From: Fibrobacter sp.
Lineage (GTDB): Bacteria > Fibrobacterota > Fibrobacteria > Fibrobacterales > Fibrobacteraceae
Assembly (NCBI GenBank): GCA_017412605.1
Contig: JAFPWY010000008.1
Coordinates: 62,001-126,000, forward strand
DNA length: 64,000 bases
Direction: 5' to 3'
The notes beneath the pieces are model-generated. The model was given only the letters and a program-made list of their open reading frames with translations, was not told the origin of the DNA and did not search any database. The position numbers were made by a program, and so were the translations under genes. Of the stretch, positions 27,177 through 35,846 are shown piece by piece; position 1 is the first letter of the stretch, and the number at the start of each line of letters is the position of its first letter.

Positions 27177-28037
27177 TTACTTTTGTTCTTGAGCAGGAGC
27201 TTCGGCCGCAGAGGCCTTGGCGGCAGCGGTATCCTTTGCCGCAGAATCCTTCGCCGTGGAATCGTTGGCGGCAGCCGCAGAATCCAGCGCAGCCTGCTGC
27301 TGCCTCATGAGCTCTTCACGCTTTTTTTGCATGTGCTCGCGGACCTTCACAACATAGCGGTCGTTGACGGCCTTGATGGAATCCATCGGGAACTGCGTCT
27401 TGTAGTTAGAGTCCAGCACGTTCAGGCAAGCCTCGCGGAGACCCTGGATAAAGTAAGTGAGGTCGAATTCCTGGTCGAACTGCCTTTCGACACCGTGGAA
27501 CATGATGTCGAGCTGAGTACCCATGATATAGGAATACTTCTGGATAGGCGTCGTCTTTTCGCCAATCGTGACCGTAACATTCCGATACTTCGCAGCCGGC
27601 TTGATGGGAAGCGTATTCATGGCAGAATCCACGTAAGCGCGGAGTTTCGAGATGTCGCCATTGAAAGACATTTCGGTTGCGCTGTCGGGCCTTGCAAGTT
27701 TCTGACGTTCGGCAGCCTGTTCGGCAAAATAGGAATCAACCACCGGCATGGAATCGCGCGGAATCTGGAGCTTGAAGTTCGTGTCCTTGAAGGCCTTCGA
27801 ATTGTCGAGCACACCCTGAACAAGGTAATCGATTTCGAAATACTCGCCGAGCTGTCGCCCGATGTTCTTGAAGCTCGGCCCACCGAACTGGGAACCCAGC
27901 ATGTAAGAGAACTTCTGGTCGTCGGTCGTGGTCGCGTCGATTTTGACTTCGGCGACAGCGGTCTGACGGGGCTGCAGCATATCGCAAGCCGAAAGGGCCA
28001 GCAAGGCAATACCAAAGGCAATTATTTTAGATTTCAT
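27177..28037 (-). CDS. Lipoprotein with two FKBP-N-like domains and no PPIase domain
   Basis: This 286-residue protein has a lipoprotein signal with lipobox LSAC followed by Asp at +2 (CDMLQP), unlike the surface-type lipoproteins here. Two copies of an all-helical domain follow: about 38-110 (QKFSYMLGSQFG ... IDYLVQGVLDNSKAF ... VDSYFAEQAAERQ) and about 160-240 (QKYSYIMGTQLD ... LTYFIQGLREACLNV ... VNDRYVVKVREH). Both resemble the FKBP-type N-terminal dimerisation domain (domain_amino). No FKBP catalytic domain is present. The tail is an Ala/Ser/Lys/Asp-rich low-complexity region. It may act as a periplasmic chaperone scaffold (inference). The ATG follows AAGGAA. Confidence 0.75.
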   Translation of the reverse strand: MKSKIIAFGIALLALSACDMLQPRQTAVAEVKIDATTTDDQKFSYMLGSQFGGPSFKNIGRQLGEYFEIDYLVQGVLDNSKAFKDTNFKLQIPRDSMPVVDSYFAEQAAERQKLARPDSATEMSFNGDISKLRAYVDSAMNTLPIKPAAKYRNVTVTIGEKTTPIQKYSYIMGTQLDIMFHGVERQFDQEFDLTYFIQGLREACLNVLDSNYKTQFPMDSIKAVNDRYVVKVREHMQKKREELMRQQQAALDSAAAANDSTAKDSAAKDTAAAKASAAEAPAQEQK

Positions 28038-28286
28038 AGTTCCTTCCGAGGTGAAATTTTCAAATAAAATATAGTAATATGAGTACTACAGAAGGAACTG
28101 CGAAATGCGTTCGTTGAATGTAGTTTGGTATAAGTCGGGAAGTGGATCCCCATACGGAAGGACTCGTCAAAATAGCTGTTATCGTGACATTCAACATTAT
28201 GTCCGTCAGCTCCTGCGCCGCCCCATTCGAGGGGGTGCCCGGAAACCCTTTTGGGGCTGTAGGCAGGGGGAAACGTCCCCCTTTTA
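28038..28286 (+). other. Unassigned structured region upstream of aspS, possible small RNA or leader
   Basis: No convincing gene fills 28038-28442. AAATATAGTAATAT (about 28070) could be a -10 region. A 9-bp hairpin with one bulge lies at 28215-28238 and a strong terminator-like hairpin GGGGGA-AACG-TCCCCC plus TTTT at 28267-28286. A 60-codon frame (28105-28287) starts after AAGGA and ends inside the terminator, but its Arg/Gly-rich product looks like no protein. Arms ATTTC-N2-AGTTCCTTC (28031-28046) and its reverse complement (about 28091-28106) make the divergent start regions symmetrical. It matches no RNA family that I recognise. Confidence 0.35.
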
Positions 28287-28400
28287 GACGAAAGAACGGC
28301 TCTTTGAGCCTACAGACTAAAGACGAAAGTGAAATAATGGCGCTTCGCGCTTGCTAAGGCATAAAATCTCTCGCCTTTCGTCTCTCGTCTCTCGTCTAAT
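28285..28400 (+). repeat. Palindromic repeat element R, copy A
   Basis: A 116-bp element with inverted ends TTAGACGA...TCGTCTAA. Internal order: TTAGACGAAAGAACGG, small hairpin GGCTC-TTT-GAGCC, CCTACAGAC, 7-nt GACGAAA/GACGAGA-type units, core ATAATGGCGCTTCGCGC, then CTCTCGT units. A second copy lies inverted at 48448-48545. It ends 42 bp before aspS. Confidence 0.85.
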
Positions 28401-28442
28401 TTCTATATTTTGCCCCGAAAAATTATCTTCAAGGATACTAAC

Positions 28443-30236
28443 ATGAAACGTACTCATAACTGCGGCCAGCTGCGCAAGGCAGATGTTGGCCAGACCGTAA
28501 CACTCGCCGGTTGGGTGGACCGCCGCCGCGACCATGGTGGTGTGATTTTTGTGGACCTCCGCGACAAGTATGGCAAGACCCAGATCGTCTTCAACCCCGA
28601 CTACAACGCCGACGTGATGAAGACCGCCGAACAGCTCCGCAACGAATACGTGATTACGGTGACCGGCAAGGTTTACGCCCGCGAAGAGGGCAACACGAAC
28701 GAGAAGCTCGCCACGGGTGAAATCGAAGTCAAGATCGACCAGATCGAGATCCTGAACGCGGCCCTCACCTCCCCCTTGGCCATCAACGACCCGAACGAAG
28801 AGTGCAAGGAAAACGACGACCTGCGCCTGCAGTACCGCTACCTGGACCTGCGCCGTCCGTGGATCCAGAAGAAGCTGTTGCTCAAGAGCCGCTTCCTCAA
28901 GGCCGTGTACGACTTCTTCTACGCTAACGGTTTCGAAAACATCGAGACTCCGGTGCTCTGCAAGTCCACTCCGGAAGGCGCCCGCGACTACCTGGTGCCG
29001 TCCCGCGTGAACCCGGGCAAGTTCTACGCCCTCCCGCAGTCCCCGCAACAGTACAAGCAGCTCTTGATGATTGCCGGCATGGACCGCTACTTCCAGATTG
29101 CCAAGTGCTTCCGCGACGAAGACCTCCGCGCCGACCGTCAGCCGGAATTCACGCAGATTGACGTCGAAATGTCCTTCGTGGACCAGGACGACGTGATGGC
29201 CATGTTCGACAAGTTCGTGACCGAAGTTCTCGGCAAGGTCTGGGACTTTGAACCGCCCAAAAAGATCCGCCGCATGAAGTGGCACGAAGCCATGCTCAAG
29301 TACGGTTCCGACAAGCCGGACCTCCGCTTCGACCTCGAAATCCACGATGTGTCTGAAATCGGTGCCAAGTCCGAATTCGGTGTGTTCAAGAACTGCGTTG
29401 CCGCCGGTGGCAAGATCCGCGGTATCGCCGCCAAGGGCTGCGTGGACTTCACCCGCAAGCAGATTGACGAACTCACGGCCTACGTGGGCAAGTACGGTTC
29501 CAAGGGCCTCGTATGGATGCGCGTCAAGGAAAACGACGAAGTGGAAACCCAGGTCGGCAAGTTCTTTACGACTGAACAGCTCAACGAACTGCGCGACGCC
29601 GTCGGTGCCAAGTGCGGCGACATGATGTTCTTCATCGCCGGTCCGGAAAAGGTTGCTGCTACGGCTATGGGCCAGCTCCGTCTGGAAGTCGCCCGCATCA
29701 AGGGCCTCCGCGATCCGAAGAAGCGCGAGTTCGTGTGGATTACCGAATTCCCGATGTTCGAATACAGCGACACCGAAGGCCGCTACATGGCCATGCACCA
29801 CCCGTTCACCAACCCGCTCCCGGAACACCTCGACATGATGCTCGGTGGCAACCTCAAGGATTGCAACGCCGAAGCCTACGACCTTGTTCTGAACGGCGTG
29901 GAAATCGGTGGTGGTTCTATCCGTATCCACAACCCGGAAGTCCAGGAGAAGGTGTTCCGCCTGTTGGGCCTCTCCGAAGAACAGGTGAAGGAAAAGTTCG
30001 GCTTCTTCGTCGACGCATTCAAGTACGGCGCTCCTCCGCACGGCGGCTTGGCCTTCGGTCTCGACCGCGTCGTGGCTACCATGGAAGGTGAAGAATCCAT
30101 CCGCGACTTCATCGCGTTCCCGAAGAACACCAGTGCTTCGAGCCCGATGGACCAGTGCCCGAGCGAAGTCGACCTCCAGCAGCTGCAGGACATCCACATC
30201 TCCGTGCAGATGCCGAAACAGGCTGATAAAAAGTAA
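28443..30236 (+). CDS. aspS: Aspartyl-tRNA synthetase, probably non-discriminating
   Basis: Attaches aspartate to tRNA in the cytoplasm; class II synthetase of 597 residues with the bacterial GAD insertion domain (about 300-420). The start at 28443 follows AAGGA by 9-10 nt and gives the standard N-terminus; a TTG frame from 28410 is not needed. The anticodon-binding OB domain is at 1-105, motif 2 near FRDEDLRADRQPEFTQ, and motif 3 in GLAFGLDRVV near the C-terminus. His31 (RRRDHGG) replaces the Leu of discriminating enzymes, and Gly83 follows, as in enzymes that also charge tRNA-Asn with Asp for later amidation by GatCAB. That prediction is from family knowledge. Two tRNA-Asp genes lie at 48 kb. 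Confidence 0.96.
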   Translation: MKRTHNCGQLRKADVGQTVTLAGWVDRRRDHGGVIFVDLRDKYGKTQIVFNPDYNADVMKTAEQLRNEYVITVTGKVYAREEGNTNEKLATGEIEVKIDQIEILNAALTSPLAINDPNEECKENDDLRLQYRYLDLRRPWIQKKLLLKSRFLKAVYDFFYANGFENIETPVLCKSTPEGARDYLVPSRVNPGKFYALPQSPQQYKQLLMIAGMDRYFQIAKCFRDEDLRADRQPEFTQIDVEMSFVDQDDVMAMFDKFVTEVLGKVWDFEPPKKIRRMKWHEAMLKYGSDKPDLRFDLEIHDVSEIGAKSEFGVFKNCVAAGGKIRGIAAKGCVDFTRKQIDELTAYVGKYGSKGLVWMRVKENDEVETQVGKFFTTEQLNELRDAVGAKCGDMMFFIAGPEKVAATAMGQLRLEVARIKGLRDPKKREFVWITEFPMFEYSDTEGRYMAMHHPFTNPLPEHLDMMLGGNLKDCNAEAYDLVLNGVEIGGGSIRIHNPEVQEKVFRLLGLSEEQVKEKFGFFVDAFKYGAPPHGGLAFGLDRVVATMEGEESIRDFIAFPKNTSASSPMDQCPSEVDLQQLQDIHISVQMPKQADKK

Positions 30237-30243
30237 TGTTTGA

Positions 30244-30335
30244 CTAGATTGCGACCACCACGCTTCCTCCCACGCTACGCTCGGAGCAGGTGTGGCTCGT
30301 GGCAGGCTCTCCCTTGCGGGGGCTCGCAATGACAA
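30244..30335. repeat. CATTGCGAG...GCAATC-type palindromic repeat
   Basis: CTAGATTGCGACC at one end and GGCTCGCAATGACAAG at the other are the arms; the interior has smaller GC-rich hairpins. It has the same arms as the element inside the propeller lipoprotein gene. Confidence 0.7.
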
Positions 30336-30347
30336 GCATATAAATTG

Positions 30348-30380
30348 CCCCGCGGAAAACCGCGGGGTTTCTTGCTTTTT
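30348..30380 (+). terminator. Terminator after aspS
   Basis: CCCCGCGG-AAAA-CCGCGGGG (30348-30367) followed by TTTCTTGCTTTTT. It may also act on the converging minus-strand gene, where the T tract is weaker. Confidence 0.9.
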
Positions 30381-31917
30381 AGAACTTCACGCCGACACCG
30401 GCTGATACGGCAAAGCCGTTCCTGAACGCATGGGACGCCACAAAGCGCATCTTTTTCATTAAGGCGCTGTCCGATTTTTCGGACTTCTCCATTTTTTCCG
30501 TTTTCTCTGTCTCCGGAGTTTCTTTGTGGGATGATGAATGCTTACCACCGCCACCTCCCCCTTTTTTCGGAGGTTTAGTCTCGGGTTCTGCATCATCTTC
30601 TATTTTCTCATAGCCGTACGAAAAAGGAATCAGCTGCCCAACGCCAACCGAAGCGAAAAAACGGTTTCCCGGAGACTCGAGACGGCCCGTTGCAGCGATT
30701 ACGGTTCCAGCAACACTGGCTTCATACTTGAACTCATCCGTTGATTGATTGACGTAGAACAATCCCGACTTTTCCTTGCGCAGATACACATGGATGTCCG
30801 ATTCCGCATAAAATAGATCGGCAGACACTTCAGGCGAAAGGCGCCAGCGGCCTATGGAACAAGTACTGGAAAAAGATACGCCGAAATCAGCGACATACGA
30901 ATCGACATCGCCATAGACGCGGAAGGACCTCTGAAAAACGACGAAGGACAGCGTTCGCAGCGTAGCATCCGAGACAGAGCGATTGGGAGCTAGAGTCTCG
31001 TAGAAGCGCCTTGATTCCCAGGGAATATTCACATCGACAGTCATGTATGCTGCACGCAATTTAAAAAGCGAAGCCTTGCCCACTTCACGGCCGTAAGCGG
31101 CATGGAACAGGTTTACATCAACACCCAAGGGCAAGTAGGCAAATCTCTTTTCGTCAATTTCGCCGTCGTCTTCTTCGCGCAACAATCCAAACAAATGGAG
31201 ATCGGCATTGACGTAGCTATACATTAGCGAAAAACTATTTTTTCCGACTTTTAAAAGATAACGGGCATCCCACGCCCAAAATCGGGACGAATCACTGAAT
31301 ACATAACCCGTACGGTTTTCCATATCGGGTTCGGTATTCCCATATGTTAGGCCCGTTCGAAAATCTCCGTTGAAAAATTTTGATCCGGCATAGAGCCTCC
31401 TAAACGTCAGTTGATCCGTAAAGACGCCATTAACGACCGGAACGAAATCCATTCCCGACGACGATTCCCAAGTAAAGCCGTCGTGTTCGAGCCATCCCCT
31501 GCCAAACGAAGCTCCGGCATAGGCCAAGGAATCCAACGTATACCAACGGGATGAAAAAACAAACAGAGGCAATGAATAAACATCCACCTCGAATTCTAGA
31601 TGCCGATATTCACGGACAACCGAAATATCGCCGAAAGAAGACGACCCCCTATCGGACAATGTCCACGAATGCATCTTGGATTTTCCTCGATGCCGTAGAA
31701 AGAAATCGTACGAGGCATATCCATATGCGGCATCAAAGTTCCATCCGTCAACGCTTAACGAATCATTGATTTCGCACCCTTTCGTACTCGCTTCCTTGCC
31801 TGGCAAATCCAAAAGAAAGAGCCCGCCACACCGGACGAGCCCCTGATTTGTCCAGGCATTGCTGCTAACGGAAAGAAGCAACAATGCCAGAATGCTGGAG
31901 CAGACAAGATGACGCAC
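30379..31917 (-). CDS. Putative outer-membrane beta-barrel protein
   Basis: This 512-residue protein starts at a GTG (31917) seven bases after the stop of the upstream lipoprotein gene, and no ATG with a signal peptide is available. Residues 1-21 form a signal peptide (ALLLLSVSSNA). The rest alternates hydrophobic and polar residues with many Tyr, Phe and Trp, as in barrel strands, and ends VGVKF, with a C-terminal Phe. A low-complexity insert near 430-475 (KGGGGGGKHSSSH, then EKTEKMEKSEK) probably forms a flexible loop. I recognise no family. Its close linkage to a lipoprotein and a Wzc-type kinase suggests an envelope complex (inference). Confidence 0.7.
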   Translation of the reverse strand: MRHLVCSSILALLLLSVSSNAWTNQGLVRCGGLFLLDLPGKEASTKGCEINDSLSVDGWNFDAAYGYASYDFFLRHRGKSKMHSWTLSDRGSSSFGDISVVREYRHLEFEVDVYSLPLFVFSSRWYTLDSLAYAGASFGRGWLEHDGFTWESSSGMDFVPVVNGVFTDQLTFRRLYAGSKFFNGDFRTGLTYGNTEPDMENRTGYVFSDSSRFWAWDARYLLKVGKNSFSLMYSYVNADLHLFGLLREEDDGEIDEKRFAYLPLGVDVNLFHAAYGREVGKASLFKLRAAYMTVDVNIPWESRRFYETLAPNRSVSDATLRTLSFVVFQRSFRVYGDVDSYVADFGVSFSSTCSIGRWRLSPEVSADLFYAESDIHVYLRKEKSGLFYVNQSTDEFKYEASVAGTVIAATGRLESPGNRFFASVGVGQLIPFSYGYEKIEDDAEPETKPPKKGGGGGGKHSSSHKETPETEKTEKMEKSEKSDSALMKKMRFVASHAFRNGFAVSAGVGVKF

Positions 31918-31924
31918 AGACTAA

Positions 31925-33520
31925 TTAGATTGCGTCAAGGAAGTCCCAAAGATCCTTCTGCGTCTTGAACTGCGGGAAAATTCCGCCGAACGTAGGATCC
32001 GGGAAGATTATGTTGTTCGGACCATCATCGGGCAGGACCAAATCTTTATCGATAAAGCGGGAAACCGGGACCGTCTTTTCGCCATTCTTGTCGGTAAAGT
32101 AGAACGTATTCAGGTCGCTCTTGTCCTCGAAAGAATAATACGGAAGGAACGCTTCGAATCCATCACCCTGCTCAAAGAACTTGCGGAAGACGCATTCCAG
32201 CTCTTCGCCATTAACGGAAACCGTCACGGAACCGCGGACACCATCAAGAGCATCATCGATCTTGTCTATAAGTTCCTGCAGGTCGCCCTTGCTCACATCG
32301 GCATCGGCACCACGGCCGACAATGTACAGGTCATTAGTCTGGGAGCCCGGCTTTGACGCCTCGGCAATGCTGTATTCAAAAGCATCCTTGACTTCGGACA
32401 AGGCACTATCGAGAAGCGTGGGAACAGACATCCAAGCGAACTTCTTCTTAGAATCAACCTTCGTAAACGTGCCGTTCACGCCGATGAGATTCTCAAGAAC
32501 CTTAACCACTGCCGTTTGGTCTTCGTCCAGTTCGCGTTCATCGAAGACGTCTTCGAGAAGCTTCAAATCCTTCATCCAGGAGTAGTCGCCGTTATCGTCA
32601 ATTTCAAAGTTCAACGACGTGGCCACCAAGATCACGGCCTTAGTCGCAAACAGTCCACCTAGGATCACACCGAATTCGCTCTTGTCCAATTCACGAACGA
32701 AATCAACATTTTCTACTCGCATAAAATAATCGTCCTGGGCAAGGACATACTGCATATAGGAAATAGCCGTATCAATCGTCGGAAGGACTTCTTCAAGGAG
32801 AACCTTCTGGGTATTCTTTGTAAAGGTGCGTTCATTGGAAGACATTTCTTCTGCCATCTGGACAAAATCGTCGATGGAAGAAATATTACCATTGAACCAA
32901 TGCTTGTAATCGCTAGCGAGATTACCAAGCGTTTCGTTGTTAACCAGGTCCACGACAGAGGTCACGGCATAGCCCAACTTGGCCCCGCAACTATTCGGAT
33001 ACTTGTCGATAATCCGCTTGTACATGGGCTTCAATTCGGTCGTTCTGTCTTCAAGGTCTTCCTTATCAAGATCGGCCAGAGCTTCAAAGATATCGGCAGC
33101 TTTCTTGTTCACTGCAGTCAAGGCCAGAAGACCTTTGCTGTCCATGACCAAGTCACAATCTGCAAATCCCTTGGTCGTTGTTTCGCCCGGATTGGACTTG
33201 GACGAAGACGACTTGGTTTCATCGGACGTTTTGCCGCCCTCTTTTTTAGAAGACGAACTAGAAACCTTCGTGTTCTTGGCCGAAGAGGAACTCAAGGTCG
33301 TTTTTCCCCCTGGAACAGAAGATGACATCGGGGTGGTCTTTCCACCTTCGACAGAAGAAGACGAAGTATTTCCTAAAAGATCATCCAGGTCGTCTAAAGT
33401 GAACGACGAACTCATCGCCGTCAGATCAATAGGCTTTGTTGTTGAATGACTATCATCGGAACAAGCACCCAACATGAACAGAAAAGACAACGAAGCAACA
33501 GCCAATAAATATTTTGACAT
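31925..33520 (-). CDS. Large lipoprotein with Ser/Lys linker, unknown function
   Basis: This 531-residue protein has a lipoprotein signal with lipobox LGAC and a CSDDSHSTT start to the mature chain. Residues 30-120 form a linker with repeats of GGKTT and SSSS (EGGKTTPMSSS, PGGKTTLSSSS). The globular remainder is mostly helical (ADIFEALADLDKEDLEDRTTELKPMYKRIIDKYPNS), reminiscent of a TPR-like array, followed by a Phe/Asp-rich C-terminal region. No named domain is recognised. AGGAGG precedes the ATG. It lies 52 bp after the kinase gene and 7 bp before the barrel gene, so the three are probably co-transcribed. Confidence 0.8.
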   Translation of the reverse strand: MSKYLLAVASLSFLFMLGACSDDSHSTTKPIDLTAMSSSFTLDDLDDLLGNTSSSSVEGGKTTPMSSSVPGGKTTLSSSSAKNTKVSSSSSKKEGGKTSDETKSSSSKSNPGETTTKGFADCDLVMDSKGLLALTAVNKKAADIFEALADLDKEDLEDRTTELKPMYKRIIDKYPNSCGAKLGYAVTSVVDLVNNETLGNLASDYKHWFNGNISSIDDFVQMAEEMSSNERTFTKNTQKVLLEEVLPTIDTAISYMQYVLAQDDYFMRVENVDFVRELDKSEFGVILGGLFATKAVILVATSLNFEIDDNGDYSWMKDLKLLEDVFDERELDEDQTAVVKVLENLIGVNGTFTKVDSKKKFAWMSVPTLLDSALSEVKDAFEYSIAEASKPGSQTNDLYIVGRGADADVSKGDLQELIDKIDDALDGVRGSVTVSVNGEELECVFRKFFEQGDGFEAFLPYYSFEDKSDLNTFYFTDKNGEKTVPVSRFIDKDLVLPDDGPNNIIFPDPTFGGIFPQFKTQKDLWDFLDAI

Positions 33521-33572
33521 TTTAGCCCTCCTTTTTTTATAAAATACTCACTTTATTCGAGAAAAACAAGAT

Positions 33573-35747
33573 TTATTCTTTCTTTTCTCGTTTTCCTCGA
33601 CCGTAATAACCATAGCCATAGCCATAACGGTAATAGCCGTAACCATAGTGACCCGGCTCGTGTTCGCAGTGGTTCATCACGAACGCGCCTGGCTTCTGCG
33701 CATAGCGGCGCATCTTTTCGATGGCTTCCTTTATCTCGTTAATGCTATGCTTGCCGTAATGCAGCACATACAGGCCAAAATCGACCAAGGGATACACAAG
33801 CTCCGCATCGGTAACCAGGTTGAGCGGAGGCGTATCGATAAACACCATATCGAACTTTTCGCGAACCTCGTCGACGAGTTTTTTCATGTTGTCGCCACGC
33901 AGCAATTCGCAGGCAGCCGACAAAGCCTTGCCCGATCCAATTATATGGAGGCCGCTCACGGGATGCTTCACCATGGCCGTTTCAAGCGAAGCCTTGCCGC
34001 CTAAAATTTCCGCCAAACCGAATTCGCCCTTGCCGCGCAACATGCCCAGACGCATGTCGGCATCGATCAACAAGACCTTCTTTCCGCTTTCAGCAAAGAG
34101 CGAAGCGAGGTTCAACGAAACAAAGCTCTTGCCCACGCCGGGAATAAGACCGGTAATCATGACAACCTTATGCTCCAAAGACGGCAGCGAGAATTCCATT
34201 GCCGTCTGCAACGAACGGAAGGCCTCGCTTACGGGATCTTCGGGCTTGGTGATTACGAAAGGCGTTCCACGCCTCAAATGGCCATGTCCCTTGAGGGAAC
34301 GGCTAGTGGATTGCGGAATCTTGGCGAGTACGCTCAGGTCGGTAGCGCGTTCCACCTCAAGGCTGCTGCGTACGCCATTCTTGAGGATTCTTCTCAAGAA
34401 CACAATAAGGATTCCGACCATAAGGCACGCTGCAATGGAGCAAACAAAGATGTTGAATTTTTTCGGTTTGCTCTGGATGGGTTCAATCTGCGCATAGTCG
34501 ACGATGCGGACATTACCGACTTCACCGGCACGCACCACGCGCAGCTGCTGGATATTGTTCAGCATGTTCGTGTAGACTTCATTATTGACGGCAACTTCTT
34601 CCTGCAGGCGAAGGACTTCTTGCTGCGTCAAAGGCATCGTCTCGGCGGTCTTCTTGAGTTTCGAGAGTTCCGCACGCAGGCGGTCCTGCTGCTTGACGAT
34701 GGTACGGACGTTCGGGTGTTCTTCCTTGAACAGGCGCATCAAGCTCTGGCGCTGCTGTTCCAGCTCAAGAATTTGGCGTTGCAGGTCCACTTCCTTTTCA
34801 AGGTGAGCCCTTGTTTCACCCGTCATATCGACAGAACCAATCTTGTAGCGGTAATCGGCAAGAATCTTTTCGGCGCTGTCCAGCTTCATCTTGACACCGG
34901 GAAGTTGAGCTTCCAGGAACTCGAGAGTCTTCTGGGCCTCGGCACTGCGCATTTCCACATTCTGGCGCAGGTATGTCTTGGCGATGGTATTCAAAATAGA
35001 CGCGGCACGGTCAGGATAGCGATGGCTCAGGCTCACACCGATAATGCCCGTCTGCTTTCCTCTCTCCGAAACAGAAAGGGACCTTGCCAATTTTCGGACC
35101 GCCATCAGCGGATTGGTCTGGCGAAGCACGAACTTTTCACCATCCGAAGCACGCATCAGCTTAACACAAATCACAAGCGTGTCTCCCGCATACGGCGCAG
35201 ACAGGCGGTCTCCTACATTGCCTTCGAGCAGCTTGCTTCCTTCGGGCGTGTAGACGGCATAAGTATTCGGGCTGCGGACTTCGGCAATCCATCGTTCAGT
35301 GCGAGCAATATCCGGAATGCGGAGTTCCTCGATATCCATGCGGCCTTCGCGGTGCAGAAGGCGGTTCAGTTTGCTGATCGGCATTGCGCTATAAGCCAAC
35401 CGCTCGGCATCAACCACATAGTCCAGCACCATACGGCTCTTGATCAGTTCAATCTCGGCATCTGCCGGGCTCGACACATCCAAAAGGGCACCCATTTCGC
35501 CCATGGCCTTGGTTGCCTTGTTACCACCCTTGACGTTCACCTGCAAAAGCGCATCGCTCGTAAACTGCGGGCGGATCCACATGCCAACGCCCACTCCTAT
35601 CACAGCCCCAAGGATCATACATGCCAGCAAGAAGAGTTTGCGGCTCCAAAGAATGGACAGCGCATCAAGCAAAGTAATTGAATCCGGCGTCGTAGGAAGC
35701 TGCAGTTGAGCTAAGTTAATCGTCGGGGTATTCTCTTTTTCAGCCAT
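33573..35747 (-). CDS. Wzc-type polysaccharide co-polymerase with BY-kinase domain
   Basis: The start at 35747 (AAGGA 6 nt upstream) gives a 724-residue inner-membrane protein. It has a Wzz domain between two transmembrane helices (about 36-56 and 425-445) with long periplasmic helices, a GNVR-type segment (GVSLSHRYPDRAASILNTIAKTYL) and coiled coil. The cytoplasmic kinase domain has Walker A GVGKS (about 533-537), Walker A' LLIDAD (about 560) and Walker B FIDTPP (about 636). The last 25 residues carry nine tyrosines, the usual autophosphorylation cluster. Such proteins control chain length and export of polysaccharides with an OPX partner, but none is encoded here; neighbours are a lipoprotein, an outer-membrane barrel and OmpA. 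Confidence 0.93.
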   Translation of the reverse strand: MAEKENTPTINLAQLQLPTTPDSITLLDALSILWSRKLFLLACMILGAVIGVGVGMWIRPQFTSDALLQVNVKGGNKATKAMGEMGALLDVSSPADAEIELIKSRMVLDYVVDAERLAYSAMPISKLNRLLHREGRMDIEELRIPDIARTERWIAEVRSPNTYAVYTPEGSKLLEGNVGDRLSAPYAGDTLVICVKLMRASDGEKFVLRQTNPLMAVRKLARSLSVSERGKQTGIIGVSLSHRYPDRAASILNTIAKTYLRQNVEMRSAEAQKTLEFLEAQLPGVKMKLDSAEKILADYRYKIGSVDMTGETRAHLEKEVDLQRQILELEQQRQSLMRLFKEEHPNVRTIVKQQDRLRAELSKLKKTAETMPLTQQEVLRLQEEVAVNNEVYTNMLNNIQQLRVVRAGEVGNVRIVDYAQIEPIQSKPKKFNIFVCSIAACLMVGILIVFLRRILKNGVRSSLEVERATDLSVLAKIPQSTSRSLKGHGHLRRGTPFVITKPEDPVSEAFRSLQTAMEFSLPSLEHKVVMITGLIPGVGKSFVSLNLASLFAESGKKVLLIDADMRLGMLRGKGEFGLAEILGGKASLETAMVKHPVSGLHIIGSGKALSAACELLRGDNMKKLVDEVREKFDMVFIDTPPLNLVTDAELVYPLVDFGLYVLHYGKHSINEIKEAIEKMRRYAQKPGAFVMNHCEHEPGHYGYGYYRYGYGYGYYGRGKREKKE

Positions 35748-35778
35748 AAAAATCCTTGTCTGCAATACGCAAATAAAA

Positions 35779-35821
35779 ATAAAAAAAACGTCGAGGAACA
35801 ATGGAATTGTTCTTCGACGTT
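35779..35821 (-). terminator. Terminator of the OmpA-family gene
   Basis: AACGTCGAGGAACAAT (35787-35802) pairs with ATTGTTCTTCGACGTT (35806-35821) almost perfectly, and the minus strand then has a T run (35779-35788). Confidence 0.9.
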
Positions 35822-35846
35822 ATCCTTACAGGTAAGATATTCCGCC

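Noticed and set aside
28105-28287. 60-codon gene before aspS
   Set aside because: It has a ribosome-site-like sequence, but the product is Arg/Gly-rich without protein-like character and ends inside a terminator hairpin.
28038-28442. T-box or Asp-rich leader peptide controlling aspS
   Set aside because: No T-box bulge or specifier was found, and the 60-codon frame has no Asp run.
28317-30335. 672-codon open frame opposite aspS
   Set aside because: Same antisense effect; it also runs through repeat elements at both ends.
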